Counted from the first letter of the stretch, positions 25,929-35,609 are shown. The stretch is DNA of 64,000 bases from a bacterium (GCA_029561455.1 JAKQIY010000013.1:1-64000); one strand, 5' to 3'. The notes: a model not told the origin generated them from the letters alone. Numbers and translations are program-made.

Positions 25929-28262
25929 ATGAAGATTACCAGGTTTTTGTTGCAGCATAAAATTATGATACCGGTTATACTATTAACCGGTATCTGGTTT
26001 TATTGGGTTTATTCTCCACCCGGCAGTTTGTTTCCCGATGACTATGCCACCCCGGTGTATGATTGTAACGGCAGCCTGTTGCGGGTTTTTTTATCCCGCG
26101 ATGAACAGGTACGGTTCCCCTGGAAGAATGTTACCCTGCCGGAAAAATATGTCGTTTCGCTGGTTACGTTTGAGGACAAGCGCTTTTACCGGCACGACGG
26201 CGTTGATCTATGGGCTTTGCTTAACGCTACAATAACCAACATCTTGTCCGGTGAACGCAAGCGCGGCGGTAGTACCATTACCATGCAGGTAGCCCGGCTG
26301 GCAGCGCCCAAGTCACGAACACTATTCAATAAACTTTTAGAATGCGCTGCAGCTTTTAAATATTCGGTTCATTTCTCCAAACAGCAGATATTACAAATTT
26401 ATGCCGCGCATGTGCCGATGGGGGGGAATATTGTCGGCATTCAGGCGGCGTCATGGCGTTATTTCGGCAAACCGGTTGCGGAACTGACCTGGGCGGAGGC
26501 CGCTTTATTTGTGGTGCTGCCGAATTCTCCTTCGGCAATGAACCTGGGCAAACAGCGTGAAAAATTATTGCAAAAACGCAATATACTGTTGCAAAAACTC
26601 TATGATAACAAAATAATTGATCGATTAACCCTTGATATCTCCAGTCAGGAACCATTGCCGCCAACAGATAATCAAATTCCATTTCTGGCGCCTCATTTTT
26701 GTTATAATGTTACCCGGAATGTTGCGCCCGGCAGGGCGGTGCACACCACTCTCGATGCCCAATTGCAGCAGCAGGTGGAGAGTATGTTGGCCCAGGAACA
26801 CCGTTACCTGCGGCGCCTGGGAATAGCCAATATCTCCGCCCTGGTTGTGGAAACCGCAACCGGTCGAGTCCGGGCATATATCGGCTCGCAGGATTTTTTT
26901 GATGACCGTAACGGCGGCCAGGTCGATGGTATTCTGGCGCCGCGCAGCACCGGCAGCCTGCTAAAACCTTTTCTTGCCGCTAAAGCTATGGATAAAGGGC
27001 CTTATACAATCAATTCGTTATTAACCGATGCCCCTACCTGGTACGGTACATTTGCGCCGCAGAATGCCAGCAAGACATTTGCCGGTTTGGTGACCATGGA
27101 GGATATGCTGGTCAAATCCCTTAATGTGCCGGCAGTACGGTTATTATATAGTTATGGAGTGAGGGATTTCTATCTTTTTTTGCTGGAGGCAGGATTCTCC
27201 AATTTATTTCGAGGCGCCGAGGGTTATGGATTATCCCTGATCCTGGGCGGCGCTGAAGCCAGCCTCTGGGAACTGACGCAATTATACGCCAGCCTGGGTA
27301 ACCTGGGCAGGGTAACACACCTAACCCTGTATGAAAATGAGGGAGCCATAACGCCTGCCGATACTCTGCAATTATTCAGTCGCGGTAGCGCCTGGCTGGT
27401 CCTCAATTCTTTGCGGAAACTGGCCCGGCCCGGCTCTGAGTTTTACTGGACCTATTTCGATAACCAGACGCCGGTCGCCTGGAAAACCGGCACCAGTTAT
27501 GGTCAAAAGGACGGCTGGGCTATCGGGGTTAACCGGCAATGGACTATTGGCGTGTGGATTGGGAATTTTAAAGGTTCCGGCAATGCCGCCATCAGCGGCG
27601 CCAAATCGGCTGCGCCTTTGATGTTTACCTTGTTTAACAGTCTTACCCGCCGGGATGAACCGGTTTGGTTTGAAAAACCGGTTGATGACCTCGTCCAGGT
27701 GCAATGTTGTGAGCAAAGCGGCTACCCGACCGGCCCGAATTGTCCATCTACTATGATGTTGGAACGACCGGCCTGTTCTTACATACCCGGACTATGTCCG
27801 TTTCATCGCCGTTTTTTGGTGAACAAAAAAACCGGCAAGGCGGTTTGTTCCCTGTGCTGGCATGGCGTTGATACAACTCATGTAAATCTGTTTATTGTTT
27901 CCCCGCAGGTTAAAGAATTGCTGGAAAAATCCGGTCAGGTCGTTGCCGCTATTCCGCAGCATGCTGAAAATTGTCCCCAGACCAGGGATGAAAACCGCAT
28001 TGAAATTGTGTATCCCGTAAATGGCATCAAGATATTTGTTCCCCGCGATCTGGATGGCGCTTATGAACAGGTTGTGTTGTCTGCCCGGCATCAACGCAGT
28101 GATGCGCGATTGTTCTGGTTTCTCGACAGCAATTTTTTAGGTGAAACCACCCTAAATCATCAATTCACTATCGACCTGGCGCCCGGCGCTCATGTCTTAA
28201 CAGTCCAGGATGATGAGGGCTTTATTAAAAAGGTGCGATTCAGCGCTTATAAACGGGAATAA
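25929..28262 (+). CDS. pbpC: Penicillin-binding protein 1C
   Basis: A 777-residue bifunctional peptidoglycan synthase with one N-terminal membrane helix. The GT51 glycosyltransferase carries FEDKRFYRHDG (catalytic E82) and RGGSTITMQVARL. The transpeptidase has SLLK (Ser about 341), SLN in VKSLNVP and KTGTS (about 518). The C-terminal region has CPFHRR and a BiPBP_C beta domain (about 690-777), which marks class PBP1C. It starts directly after the A2M stop codon, so translation is coupled. Confidence 0.94.
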   Translation: MKITRFLLQHKIMIPVILLTGIWFYWVYSPPGSLFPDDYATPVYDCNGSLLRVFLSRDEQVRFPWKNVTLPEKYVVSLVTFEDKRFYRHDGVDLWALLNATITNILSGERKRGGSTITMQVARLAAPKSRTLFNKLLECAAAFKYSVHFSKQQILQIYAAHVPMGGNIVGIQAASWRYFGKPVAELTWAEAALFVVLPNSPSAMNLGKQREKLLQKRNILLQKLYDNKIIDRLTLDISSQEPLPPTDNQIPFLAPHFCYNVTRNVAPGRAVHTTLDAQLQQQVESMLAQEHRYLRRLGIANISALVVETATGRVRAYIGSQDFFDDRNGGQVDGILAPRSTGSLLKPFLAAKAMDKGPYTINSLLTDAPTWYGTFAPQNASKTFAGLVTMEDMLVKSLNVPAVRLLYSYGVRDFYLFLLEAGFSNLFRGAEGYGLSLILGGAEASLWELTQLYASLGNLGRVTHLTLYENEGAITPADTLQLFSRGSAWLVLNSLRKLARPGSEFYWTYFDNQTPVAWKTGTSYGQKDGWAIGVNRQWTIGVWIGNFKGSGNAAISGAKSAAPLMFTLFNSLTRRDEPVWFEKPVDDLVQVQCCEQSGYPTGPNCPSTMMLERPACSYIPGLCPFHRRFLVNKKTGKAVCSLCWHGVDTTHVNLFIVSPQVKELLEKSGQVVAAIPQHAENCPQTRDENRIEIVYPVNGIKIFVPRDLDGAYEQVVLSARHQRSDARLFWFLDSNFLGETTLNHQFTIDLAPGAHVLTVQDDEGFIKKVRFSAYKRE

Positions 28263-28313
28263 GTGTTCGTAATAACAGGCTAAATTTGCAATACCCCGCG
28301 CCGGTCAAAAAAA

Positions 28314-28373
28314 GGCCGGACACATTGGTATCGGCTTAGGGGGGTCGCCGGTACCGGGGGGTTGTGCCCGGCC
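28314..28373. ncRNA. Two-stem structured element with paired G6 runs
   Basis: The outer stem pairs GGCCGG (28314-28319) with CCGGCC (28368-28373) and CACA with TGTG across one A-C mismatch. Inside it GGTATCGGC (28327-28335) pairs with GCCGGTACC (28347-28355) over nine pairs. A run of six G lies in the 11-base apical loop and another six G lie in the 3' junction (28356-28361). No T-run follows, so it is not an ordinary terminator. Strand and function are unknown. Confidence 0.5.
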
Positions 28374-28402
28374 ATTCATGTTAGTGTTTCTTAACTCATT
28401 TT

Positions 28403-28438
28403 GTAACAGTGGACATTTTGGTAAACAATTTGGTACAG
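28403..28438. repeat. Possible insertion-sequence end remnant
   Basis: Contains GTGGACATTTTG then GTAAACAATTTGGTACA. The minus-strand words AATGTCCAC and TTTACCAAAATGTCC resemble, from memory, terminal repeats of IS21-type elements. GTGGACATTTTG recurs at 50527-50538. No transposase is near. The rest of 28439-28659 holds nothing I can support. Confidence 0.25.
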
Positions 28439-28659
28439 TAATAATTTGGGGTTTTACAGGTAAATTGTTTTTATTATGTTTACGACTCTATGTCCTGAAT
28501 GAGTTTGTTGTTCATACCATAGTATTGCACAAGACATGCCAAAAAAAATGATGAAATAGTTATTTAATTGATCTCATTGGTTAAACATTATGAATATCTT
28601 TACGTATATTGTGTATCATATACGTAATATCAGGTAACCAGTAAATTGAGAGGGATGAT

Positions 28660-28842
28660 ATGGGATTCTTTCGCGCGTTGATCTGCATCATTTTTCCGCC
28701 CCTTGCCGTTCTCGACAAAGGCTGTGGCAGTATTTTGATCACCGTATTACTGACCCTGGCCGGATGGGTGCCAGGCGTAATTGCTGCGTTGATCATTAAT
28801 ACCCGTTATAAAAAGGAAAAGGTTATTGTTATAAATAAATAG
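28660..28842 (+). CDS. YqaE/Pmp3-family small membrane protein
   Basis: A 60-residue proteolipid with two hydrophobic helices. IFPPLAVLDKGCG and TLAGWVPGVIAALIIN match the Pmp3/YqaE signature (PPLAV, GW-PG-IHA). These peptides affect membrane potential under stress in other organisms. GAGAGGGATGAT lies immediately before the ATG. Single gene. Confidence 0.88.
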   Translation: MGFFRALICIIFPPLAVLDKGCGSILITVLLTLAGWVPGVIAALIINTRYKKEKVIVINK

Positions 28843-28910
28843 CAACAGGATTTTTCTACCGGCCGCTTTCGGCTTGGCAGTATCATTAATTTTTTGCAAA
28901 GTATATATTT

Positions 28911-28985
28911 CTGAAATTAAACCCGGATTACAGGTAACCTGGCTGGCAAAAACCGCCGGCGCAAATCCGGGTTTTTTAATTTCAG
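28911..28985. terminator. Long bidirectional terminator
   Basis: CTGAAATTAA-ACCCGGATT pairs with AATCCGGGT-TTT-TTAATTTCAG: 19 pairs with a three-T bulge and a 34-base loop holding a small GC stem. TTTTTT follows the GC-rich part on the plus strand. It ends the YqaE transcript. An open frame covering it is an artefact. From 28986 to 29267 there is only AT-rich spacer and the ribosome site of the next gene. Confidence 0.7.
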
Positions 28986-29267
28986 TGCTTTACTATTTTG
29001 CTCAATCTCTGGTTGCATTAATGGGGCATGAATGTCGGGGATACAAACAATTAAATTTTGGTATTATTTTTGTTATTGTATTTTGACTTGATTGTTTCGT
29101 TTTGTATCTCCACCAGCATACTGTTTTAAACCTAATTAATTTACAATGTAATGCAGAGTTTTTTCTCCTTTTTTATCAGTAGCAGATTACCCTTTTTTTT
29201 GTTTCAGAATAATTGTACTTTAACAGGTCATTTTTTCCCCGGCAGTAAATAAAAGAAAGGACAAGTT

Positions 29268-30953
29268 ATGAAACGACCACCGGACAGGAAATTACGCATC
29301 GGTTTATTGATGGATTCCCTGATGACGCCTGCCTGGGTATATGACATGCTGGCAAGAATTGACGCTTCGGATTATGCGCAAATTTCTTTGCTCATTTTGA
29401 ATAACGGCCAAAAGAAACCTCCCGGCTTTTTTAATAAATTACGGATCCGTTTAAAATACCTGTTTTTTGTTTTGTACACCAAAATCGACCGGTTTCTGTT
29501 CCGGGTTCCGCATGACGCTTTTAAAAATAAAGATATAACCACGTTGTTAAAAGATGCGCCGGTTATTCCGGTCACGCCGCGAATGACCAAATTTTGCGAT
29601 TATATTGAAGGGGAAAGTATCAAGGAAATTAAGTCCTATGATATTGATATTTTCATCCGGTTGGGTTTTAGAATTCTCAAAGGCGATATTTTGAGAATTT
29701 CCCGTTATGGTATTTGGTCCTATCATCATGGCGATTACAAAGTTAACCGTGGATTGCCCTCCGGCTTTTGGGAGGTATTAAATAATGTTCCAATTACCGG
29801 TTCGGTATTACAAATTTTGACCGATGAACTGGATAACGGTCAAATCCTGTTTCGTTCTCTGTCAGGCACTGATATTTCCTCAGTCAACCGCAACCGCAAT
29901 AAATTTTACCGCAAAAGCCAGTCCTTTTTACCCCGCAAACTGGAAGAGTTATATAACAAGGGTGATGAAGAATTTTTCAAGTCTGTGACCGAACAGAATA
30001 AAGACCTGGTTTTTTATTCACAGCCATTGTATACCGCCCCCGGCAATTGGCAGTTATTTGGCAGGTTAATTAAATATATTTTACGTTATGCCAGAATTCG
30101 TATCAATTATATACTATTTTACACGCAGTGGTTCCTGATGTATGACCTGCGCGACCAGATTTCAACATCATTATGGCGATATAAAAAAATGCTGCCGCCT
30201 GTAGACCGTTTTTGGGCCGATCCGCACGTCATTTTCCGGGGAAATTATTATTATATTTTTATAGAAGAATATATGTACAAATCCCGCAAGGGTCATATTT
30301 CAGTCATCAAAATGGATGATAAAGGTAATTATGAACAGCCTGTTAAGGTTCTGGACAGGCCATATCACCTGTCCTATCCGTTCGTTATGGAATATGAAAA
30401 TGATTATTATATGATCCCGGAATCCAAAGCCAACCGCACAATAGAGGTATATAAATGCCAGCGCTTTCCTGATATGTGGGAGCCTTTTAAAGTTTTAATG
30501 AAAGATATTGCTGCCGCTGATGCGACCCTGTTCTATCATAACAATAAATGGTGGATGTTTGTGAATATTGTTGAAAATCCCGGCGCATCGGTATTGGACG
30601 AATTGTTTTTATTTTATGCAGATACCCCGTTCAGCGAGTCCTGGACACCGCATCCACGTAATCCGATTGTTTCAGATGTGACCAGCGCCAGACCGGCCGG
30701 CAAGATATTTACCTGGAAAAACGATATATATCGTCCATCACAAAACAGCATTCGCGGCTATGGCTATGGAATTAAAATGAATAAAATCCTCACACTCGAT
30801 GAAAACGACTATCAAGAAATTGAGGTTACCTCCATAGAACCAAACTGGGATAAAAAGATCAAAGGAGTTCATACCTTTAATCATGAAAATAAATTATCTA
30901 TAATCGATGCGCGTTTTTTACGCTGGAATTACCTGCAAAACAAAAGATACTAA
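29268..30953 (+). CDS. Formyltransferase-like / GINT1-N-like fusion, glycan modification
   Basis: A 561-residue cytoplasmic protein. Residues 1-250 resemble a formyltransferase fold: LRIGLLMDS start, DIFIRLGFRIL, GIWSYHHGDY and the ITGSVLQ segment, similar to methionyl-tRNA or sugar formyltransferases. Residues 290-540 form a beta-propeller-like domain with RFWADPHVIF, YYIFIEEY, YPFVMEYEN, YYMIPES and DATLFYHN, as in the N-terminal domain of glucosamine inositolphosphorylceramide transferase. It may formylate or transfer a sugar during surface glycan synthesis. It lies 12 bp before a flippase gene. Both domain calls come from motifs. Confidence 0.7.
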   Translation: MKRPPDRKLRIGLLMDSLMTPAWVYDMLARIDASDYAQISLLILNNGQKKPPGFFNKLRIRLKYLFFVLYTKIDRFLFRVPHDAFKNKDITTLLKDAPVIPVTPRMTKFCDYIEGESIKEIKSYDIDIFIRLGFRILKGDILRISRYGIWSYHHGDYKVNRGLPSGFWEVLNNVPITGSVLQILTDELDNGQILFRSLSGTDISSVNRNRNKFYRKSQSFLPRKLEELYNKGDEEFFKSVTEQNKDLVFYSQPLYTAPGNWQLFGRLIKYILRYARIRINYILFYTQWFLMYDLRDQISTSLWRYKKMLPPVDRFWADPHVIFRGNYYYIFIEEYMYKSRKGHISVIKMDDKGNYEQPVKVLDRPYHLSYPFVMEYENDYYMIPESKANRTIEVYKCQRFPDMWEPFKVLMKDIAAADATLFYHNNKWWMFVNIVENPGASVLDELFLFYADTPFSESWTPHPRNPIVSDVTSARPAGKIFTWKNDIYRPSQNSIRGYGYGIKMNKILTLDENDYQEIEVTSIEPNWDKKIKGVHTFNHENKLSIIDARFLRWNYLQNKRY

Positions 30954-30965
30954 AACGGAGTAGAT

Positions 30966-32456
30966 GTGGCCAACGAACCAACCAAAAAGGATAGTCTTAG
31001 CGATCAAACCATCTTTTTATTGATCGGTAATTTTCTAAAACAGGGCACTACTATGATCCAGGCGATGATCCTGGCGCGTTTGCTGACCCAGGCTGAATTT
31101 GGTAGCTTTCGGCAAATTACCATGTTAACGTACCTGGTTTATGTGTTTTCCTATCTATGTCTTACCGAGAGCGGTTCCTATTTTCTGGCCAGTTTAAATA
31201 AAGAGGACAAGAAAAAGTTTGTCTTTCAAACTTTTTCCATGTTCCTTATCATGGGCAGTCTGGCCATGATAGTAATGATTCTGTTTCGCAACAACATAGC
31301 CGGTTCTTTTAACAATGGTGAATTAACCAACCTGATCCTGATCGGCTCTATAATGCCTATGACACAGATGTTCAATGTTTTTGGTGCTGTGGCGTTGATC
31401 ACAATCGGCAGAGCCAAACTAAGCAGCGTTATCTCTTTTGTGATGGCGTTGACCGTGATTTTATCCATCAGTTTACCGGTGATCTTTGGCGCCCCTTTTA
31501 TAAATGCTTTCCGGTGTTATATCATTTTTCAGTCACTGACAGCCTTTGTGTCCGCCATTATTGTTGTTAAATTTATTGGCATAAAACCTGCTTTTGATAA
31601 AAAGCTGCTCTCGGAACAATTCAGTTTTTCCATTCCTTACTGGATCAGTTATTCCACACTCATCTTATACACACAAATACACAAAGTCATAGTTTCCACG
31701 TTCTTTACGCCGGAAGATTTTGCGCAGTTTTCTGTTGCCAGTCAGGAAATCCCGATTCTCAACCGGTTATCCTCACAGGTCGCCCTGGTATTGATCCCGG
31801 TATGTGTGCAGCTACGCCTGGAGGGTAAAAATGATCGTATCATTGCGTTGTGGCAAAAATTATCTGTAAAGATAGCCCTTATTTCCATGCCGGTGTTTAT
31901 GCTATTTATGTTATCTCCCAAACAGATATTAACAGTGTTATGGGGCAGCGATTACAGTTCTGTGTGGCTGATCTTTATGATCATCAGTCTATTGATCCCC
32001 TTGCGTATTTGTGATATTCAGTCATTATTTAAAATTACCGGGCGCACCAAGTATGTTGTTTATTCTTCCCTGGCGGCGCTGATTACGGGTGTTTTAGCCG
32101 GATGGGGTTTGATCTATCCGTTAGGAATGCTGGGCCCGGCTATCGGCATGGTGCTGGGACGTCTGATGCAAATATATGTTTCCATGTTGTTCATAAGGAA
32201 GGACCTGCCAATAACCTACAGCCAGGCTTTTGGTTTACAATATGTGTGGAAAATCGGTCTGGCGGCTTTGGCTGCATTCCTGTTTGCCAAAGGCATCACT
32301 TTTTTTATCGCCAATCCATTCATAAACCTGGGTTTAACCGGAGTGATCGGCGGCATCAGTTTTTTACTGCTCCTGATGAAATTCAATTTACTTTTGGATG
32401 AAGACCGGGCGCTCATCAAGCGCTGGTTGACTTTGCGTCCAATTTGGGGAAAATAA
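30966..32456 (+). CDS. Polysaccharide/lipid-linked oligosaccharide flippase
   Basis: A 496-residue membrane protein with about 14 hydrophobic segments and the Wzx-type N-terminus (FLLIGNFLKQGTTMIQAMILARLL, then AEFGSFRQI). It would turn a lipid-linked glycan across the inner membrane. The GTG start follows CGGAG; a nearby ATG is out of frame. It is paired with the formyltransferase-like gene and followed by a terminator, so these two form a closed unit. No glycosyltransferases or polymerase lie alongside. Confidence 0.85.
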   Translation: MANEPTKKDSLSDQTIFLLIGNFLKQGTTMIQAMILARLLTQAEFGSFRQITMLTYLVYVFSYLCLTESGSYFLASLNKEDKKKFVFQTFSMFLIMGSLAMIVMILFRNNIAGSFNNGELTNLILIGSIMPMTQMFNVFGAVALITIGRAKLSSVISFVMALTVILSISLPVIFGAPFINAFRCYIIFQSLTAFVSAIIVVKFIGIKPAFDKKLLSEQFSFSIPYWISYSTLILYTQIHKVIVSTFFTPEDFAQFSVASQEIPILNRLSSQVALVLIPVCVQLRLEGKNDRIIALWQKLSVKIALISMPVFMLFMLSPKQILTVLWGSDYSSVWLIFMIISLLIPLRICDIQSLFKITGRTKYVVYSSLAALITGVLAGWGLIYPLGMLGPAIGMVLGRLMQIYVSMLFIRKDLPITYSQAFGLQYVWKIGLAALAAFLFAKGITFFIANPFINLGLTGVIGGISFLLLLMKFNLLLDEDRALIKRWLTLRPIWGK

Positions 32457-32475
32457 ACGCACTGAAAAAAAGTGT

Positions 32476-32526
32476 AACCCATGCACAGGCAGCCGTATCA
32501 GGCGGCTGGAAGTACATGGGTTTTTT
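32476..32526 (+). terminator. Terminator after the flippase gene
   Basis: AACCCATG pairs with CATGGGTT and encloses an inner CAGCCG/CGGCTG stem. TTTTTT follows directly on the plus strand. Confidence 0.85.
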
Positions 32527-32538
32527 ATTACTAAAGTG

Positions 32539-32868
32539 TCAATCGACTATAAATAGTTTAGCGCCGGTTGCTGTTGATGAGCGGTGCGGGTTAACATCAT
32601 CGGCTACCTGGTAACTCATACCGGGGGTGAGCAAGAATTTACGACCGTCTTCCAGTTCCGTTACCAGTTCACCTTCCAGCACCAGCAGCACGTGACCGCG
32701 CTTGCACCAGTGATCGGCGATATATCCCGGTGTATAATCAACCATGCGAACGCGAATATTGCCAATTTCCAGGGTACGCCAAAACGCTTTGCCGGTAATA
32801 CCGGCATGTTCTGTGCGAGGCAGTGAACTCCAGTCCGTTGTGCAGAAAAGAACATCCTGTATTTTCAT
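32539..32868 (-). CDS. DHCW-motif cupin protein
   Basis: A roughly 109-residue single-domain beta barrel with ADHWCKRGHVLLVLEGEL, the DHCW/cupin motif with metal-ligand His residues, and a second block PGMSYQVADDVNPHRS. It probably binds a metal or small ligand; no activity is established. The Met taken starts MKIQDVLF; two in-frame starts up to 12 bases upstream are possible. It lies downstream of the GH127 gene on the same strand. Confidence 0.8.
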   Translation of the reverse strand: MKIQDVLFCTTDWSSLPRTEHAGITGKAFWRTLEIGNIRVRMVDYTPGYIADHWCKRGHVLLVLEGELVTELEDGRKFLLTPGMSYQVADDVNPHRSSTATGAKLFIVD

Positions 32869-32907
32869 TGTCATCACCATAAATTAGAATTTTACAACAA
32901 CCGCTTA

Positions 32908-34878
32908 TTATAATTTTCTATTCAACCAAACCGACATTTCGCCTGGGCCGCGATGCGACCAGGCGTAATAGGGGATAGCCGTTAAAGTACTTTTCTTACC
33001 AACGTTGTTCAATGCTTCACCCTTGAGGATAGTAACGCCGCCCAGTAAATCCGGGTTATATTCTGTAGATAATACTGCATTATCAGCCAGAGCCAGGTCC
33101 AGCGCTTTGCCACCATTATCCACCCATTCGGCACAGTAGACGATTGGGCCTCTTTCCAAAGCGACCTTACCGAGATCATCCTGAACATTCTCATTAGCGA
33201 TCACACGGTTCACCGGCATGAGCAAATTCAGTTCAATAACATCGCCCGCTTGCCAATCCCGTTGTATAACGGCATAGCCTTTTTGCATTTCCGGTTGAAT
33301 CTTTTCGCCATTAACAGCCAGGGTTACCTGGTCGTTACCGTTAGGCAGGTATTGGTACAAATCGCCTGGAACCGGTTGTCCCTGCGCCCAACCGGGAATG
33401 CGGATGTTAATGACGCTGTGCTGTGTCTTAGCTGGATTAACAGTAATAGTTATCTTGCCGTCCCAGGGATAGTCTGTTTGCTGGGTCAGGGTAATTGTGT
33501 TCTGGTTCATTTTTACCTCTGCCCGGTTGGCTATAAACAGGTTAACATACAGGGTGTCTTCGCGCACAGCATAGATATAATCGGGCACCGACGGCATAAA
33601 GCGGATGATATTCGAAGGACAGCACGAGCAATCAAACCAGGGCTTGCGGGTGAGCGCTCCCTGGTTAAAAGGATATTTGCCGTCCGAAGCCAGGCAATTG
33701 GGATAAAAGAAGGTATTCCCCTCCATGGCAACCCCGGAGATGAGTCCATTATACAGGGTACGTTCCAAAATATCAATATATTTCGACTCGCCGTGCAGCA
33801 GGAACATGCGGTGATTCCAATAGACATTGGCAATTGCGGCGCAGGTTTCGTTATACGAGGTAAGGTTGGGCAATTCATAATTATCGCCGAAAGCTTCGCC
33901 CTGGTGCCGGGCGCCCAGTCCACCCGTAATATACAGCTTTTTCGTAACCGCATTTTCCCAAATATGATCAGTTGCTTGTAAATAAGCGGTATCATGCAGC
34001 AGTGCGGCAATATCGGTCATGCCGGCGTACATATATAGCGCTCTGACTGCATGCCCCACGGCTTCGCTTTGTTCCGTGACCGGTTGATGATCCTGATTAT
34101 AGTCGCCGTATAATTCGTGTCCCTGAGCATTGCCGCGCTGGTCGAGAAAGAATTTGGCCTGATCGAGGTATTTTTGCTTGCCGGTGGCGCGGTACAATTT
34201 GACCAGCCCGGTCTCGATGATCTGGTGTCCCGGAGGCGTCATTAATTTATCGGGGCCAAAGGTCTTTATGATCAGATCGGCATTTTTCAACGCGATATCC
34301 AAAAAATTGCGCTTGCCGGTAGCCCGGAAATGGGCATAAGCGGCTTCGTACATGTGTCCGGCGTTGTACAACTCATGACTGGAACGCAGATCGTACCAGC
34401 GGGGTCCGGGTTTAACCCAGGGGGCCGGGGTGGTATCGGGATTCAGCGTCTTCCAGGTGCACAGGTAGCCGTCATCTTCCTGGGCAGCGTCGATCAGGGC
34501 AATGATATCATCGACGTAGGCATCCAGTTTGGAATCGGGGTTGGTTTGCAAAGAATAGGATATGCCTTCGATGATCTTGTAAATGTCCGAGTCGTCAAAC
34601 GGCATTTTACCTTCGTATTCGCCTTCCATTAAACCACCGGCTTTGGCAAAATTGCGGATTCGACCTTCTTCCTCGCATTTTTGCAGGCCGAACGGGATCG
34701 TTACGGTTCTATTGATCTCGATTCGTTTCGCCCAAAAATGATCGGTTAACTGGATTTGGGTGAACGGAACCGCCTGAATGGGATAATCGCCGGAATGACC
34801 GGATTGGGTTAGATTCCCGCAATAGATGGATAATATTATTACAACTAGAACTGCCGCCGGAATTATTTTAAGCATCAT
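32908..34878 (-). CDS. GH127-family beta-L-arabinofuranosidase-like lipoprotein
   Basis: A 656-residue (DUF1680) enzyme that removes beta-L-arabinofuranose units. The lipobox LSIYC makes it a lipoprotein, whereas many family members are cytosolic. LTDHFWAKRIEINR opens the (alpha/alpha)6 barrel. The Glu in YNETCAAIAN (about 342) and the cysteine cluster CSCCPSN (about 416-419) supply the Zn site and Cys nucleophile typical of GH127. It would act in the envelope on arabinosylated plant glycans or glycoproteins. AAAGGA precedes the ATG. Confidence 0.88.
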   Translation of the reverse strand: MMLKIIPAAVLVVIILSIYCGNLTQSGHSGDYPIQAVPFTQIQLTDHFWAKRIEINRTVTIPFGLQKCEEEGRIRNFAKAGGLMEGEYEGKMPFDDSDIYKIIEGISYSLQTNPDSKLDAYVDDIIALIDAAQEDDGYLCTWKTLNPDTTPAPWVKPGPRWYDLRSSHELYNAGHMYEAAYAHFRATGKRNFLDIALKNADLIIKTFGPDKLMTPPGHQIIETGLVKLYRATGKQKYLDQAKFFLDQRGNAQGHELYGDYNQDHQPVTEQSEAVGHAVRALYMYAGMTDIAALLHDTAYLQATDHIWENAVTKKLYITGGLGARHQGEAFGDNYELPNLTSYNETCAAIANVYWNHRMFLLHGESKYIDILERTLYNGLISGVAMEGNTFFYPNCLASDGKYPFNQGALTRKPWFDCSCCPSNIIRFMPSVPDYIYAVREDTLYVNLFIANRAEVKMNQNTITLTQQTDYPWDGKITITVNPAKTQHSVINIRIPGWAQGQPVPGDLYQYLPNGNDQVTLAVNGEKIQPEMQKGYAVIQRDWQAGDVIELNLLMPVNRVIANENVQDDLGKVALERGPIVYCAEWVDNGGKALDLALADNAVLSTEYNPDLLGGVTILKGEALNNVGKKSTLTAIPYYAWSHRGPGEMSVWLNRKL

Positions 34879-34926
34879 GTTTTATCCTTTCATGATTAAT
34901 CGGAGATCATAATTATCAAGCTAAAC

Positions 34927-35355
34927 TCATTTTTTTGACGCGCGGATTTTTATCAATTCTTCAATATTGTGCATGATGTTAATCTGACTTGCGGGAGTAA
35001 TTTTAAAAAATAGCCATTTACCTTCGATGATCAAAGATGCTTGTTGAATTGTTGTCATAATATAGGGATCAAGATCGAGCTGCATGACCTGGTTGAGTTG
35101 GTTGCTGTTCAATATCACAAGCACTGTAAAGTAATCATTTCCCGGGTACAATGCAAGCAACGCTTTGCCCGATTTTTTGATACGCAGCGCCCAGCCATAA
35201 TTTACACCATAGAATTTTAATTCCTGGCTGGTTTTGTAATGGCTGTTAACATAATCGATTAGCGTTTGCCAGTGGCGTAAAGCCTCGCCGACTGCCGTGG
35301 CGATCGCAGCATCGGTGGGGATTTGGGCTTTATCGGTAAATACGCCGTAACTCAT
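34927..35355 (-). CDS. DUF3788-family protein
   Basis: A 142-residue soluble protein. SYGVFTDKAQIPT at the N-terminus and KFYGVNYGWALRIKKSGKALLALYPGNDYFTVLVIL in the middle match DUF3788, a small alpha/beta family of unknown function common in gut and environmental bacteria. It lies about 50 bp upstream of the GH127 gene on the same strand. The gap 35356-35609 holds only the ccm promoter region. Confidence 0.8.
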   Translation of the reverse strand: MSYGVFTDKAQIPTDAAIATAVGEALRHWQTLIDYVNSHYKTSQELKFYGVNYGWALRIKKSGKALLALYPGNDYFTVLVILNSNQLNQVMQLDLDPYIMTTIQQASLIIEGKWLFFKITPASQINIMHNIEELIKIRASKK

Positions 35356-35609
35356 TATCGCGCTATCTTAGTATAGAGCATTGTCATTTAAAAGTGATGA
35401 CTTAAAAATACAAAATTTACCGGTTATGTAAAACAAATTATTAGCAATATATTAAATATCCATAACATTAACGATCATTATCAAGTCAGCAAAGTTAAAC
35501 CGAATTATACTGCAAATCATCCATTAACCCGGTGAGGATAAATTAATCTGTTGCTTTTAATGCTATGAAATTGTAAGTTTTTAAATTTGAATATAATGGA
35601 GAATTGTAT

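Noticed and set aside
28874-29086. 70-codon plus-strand open frame after the YqaE gene
   Set aside because: It covers the long terminator hairpin at 28911-28985; its composition follows the stem.
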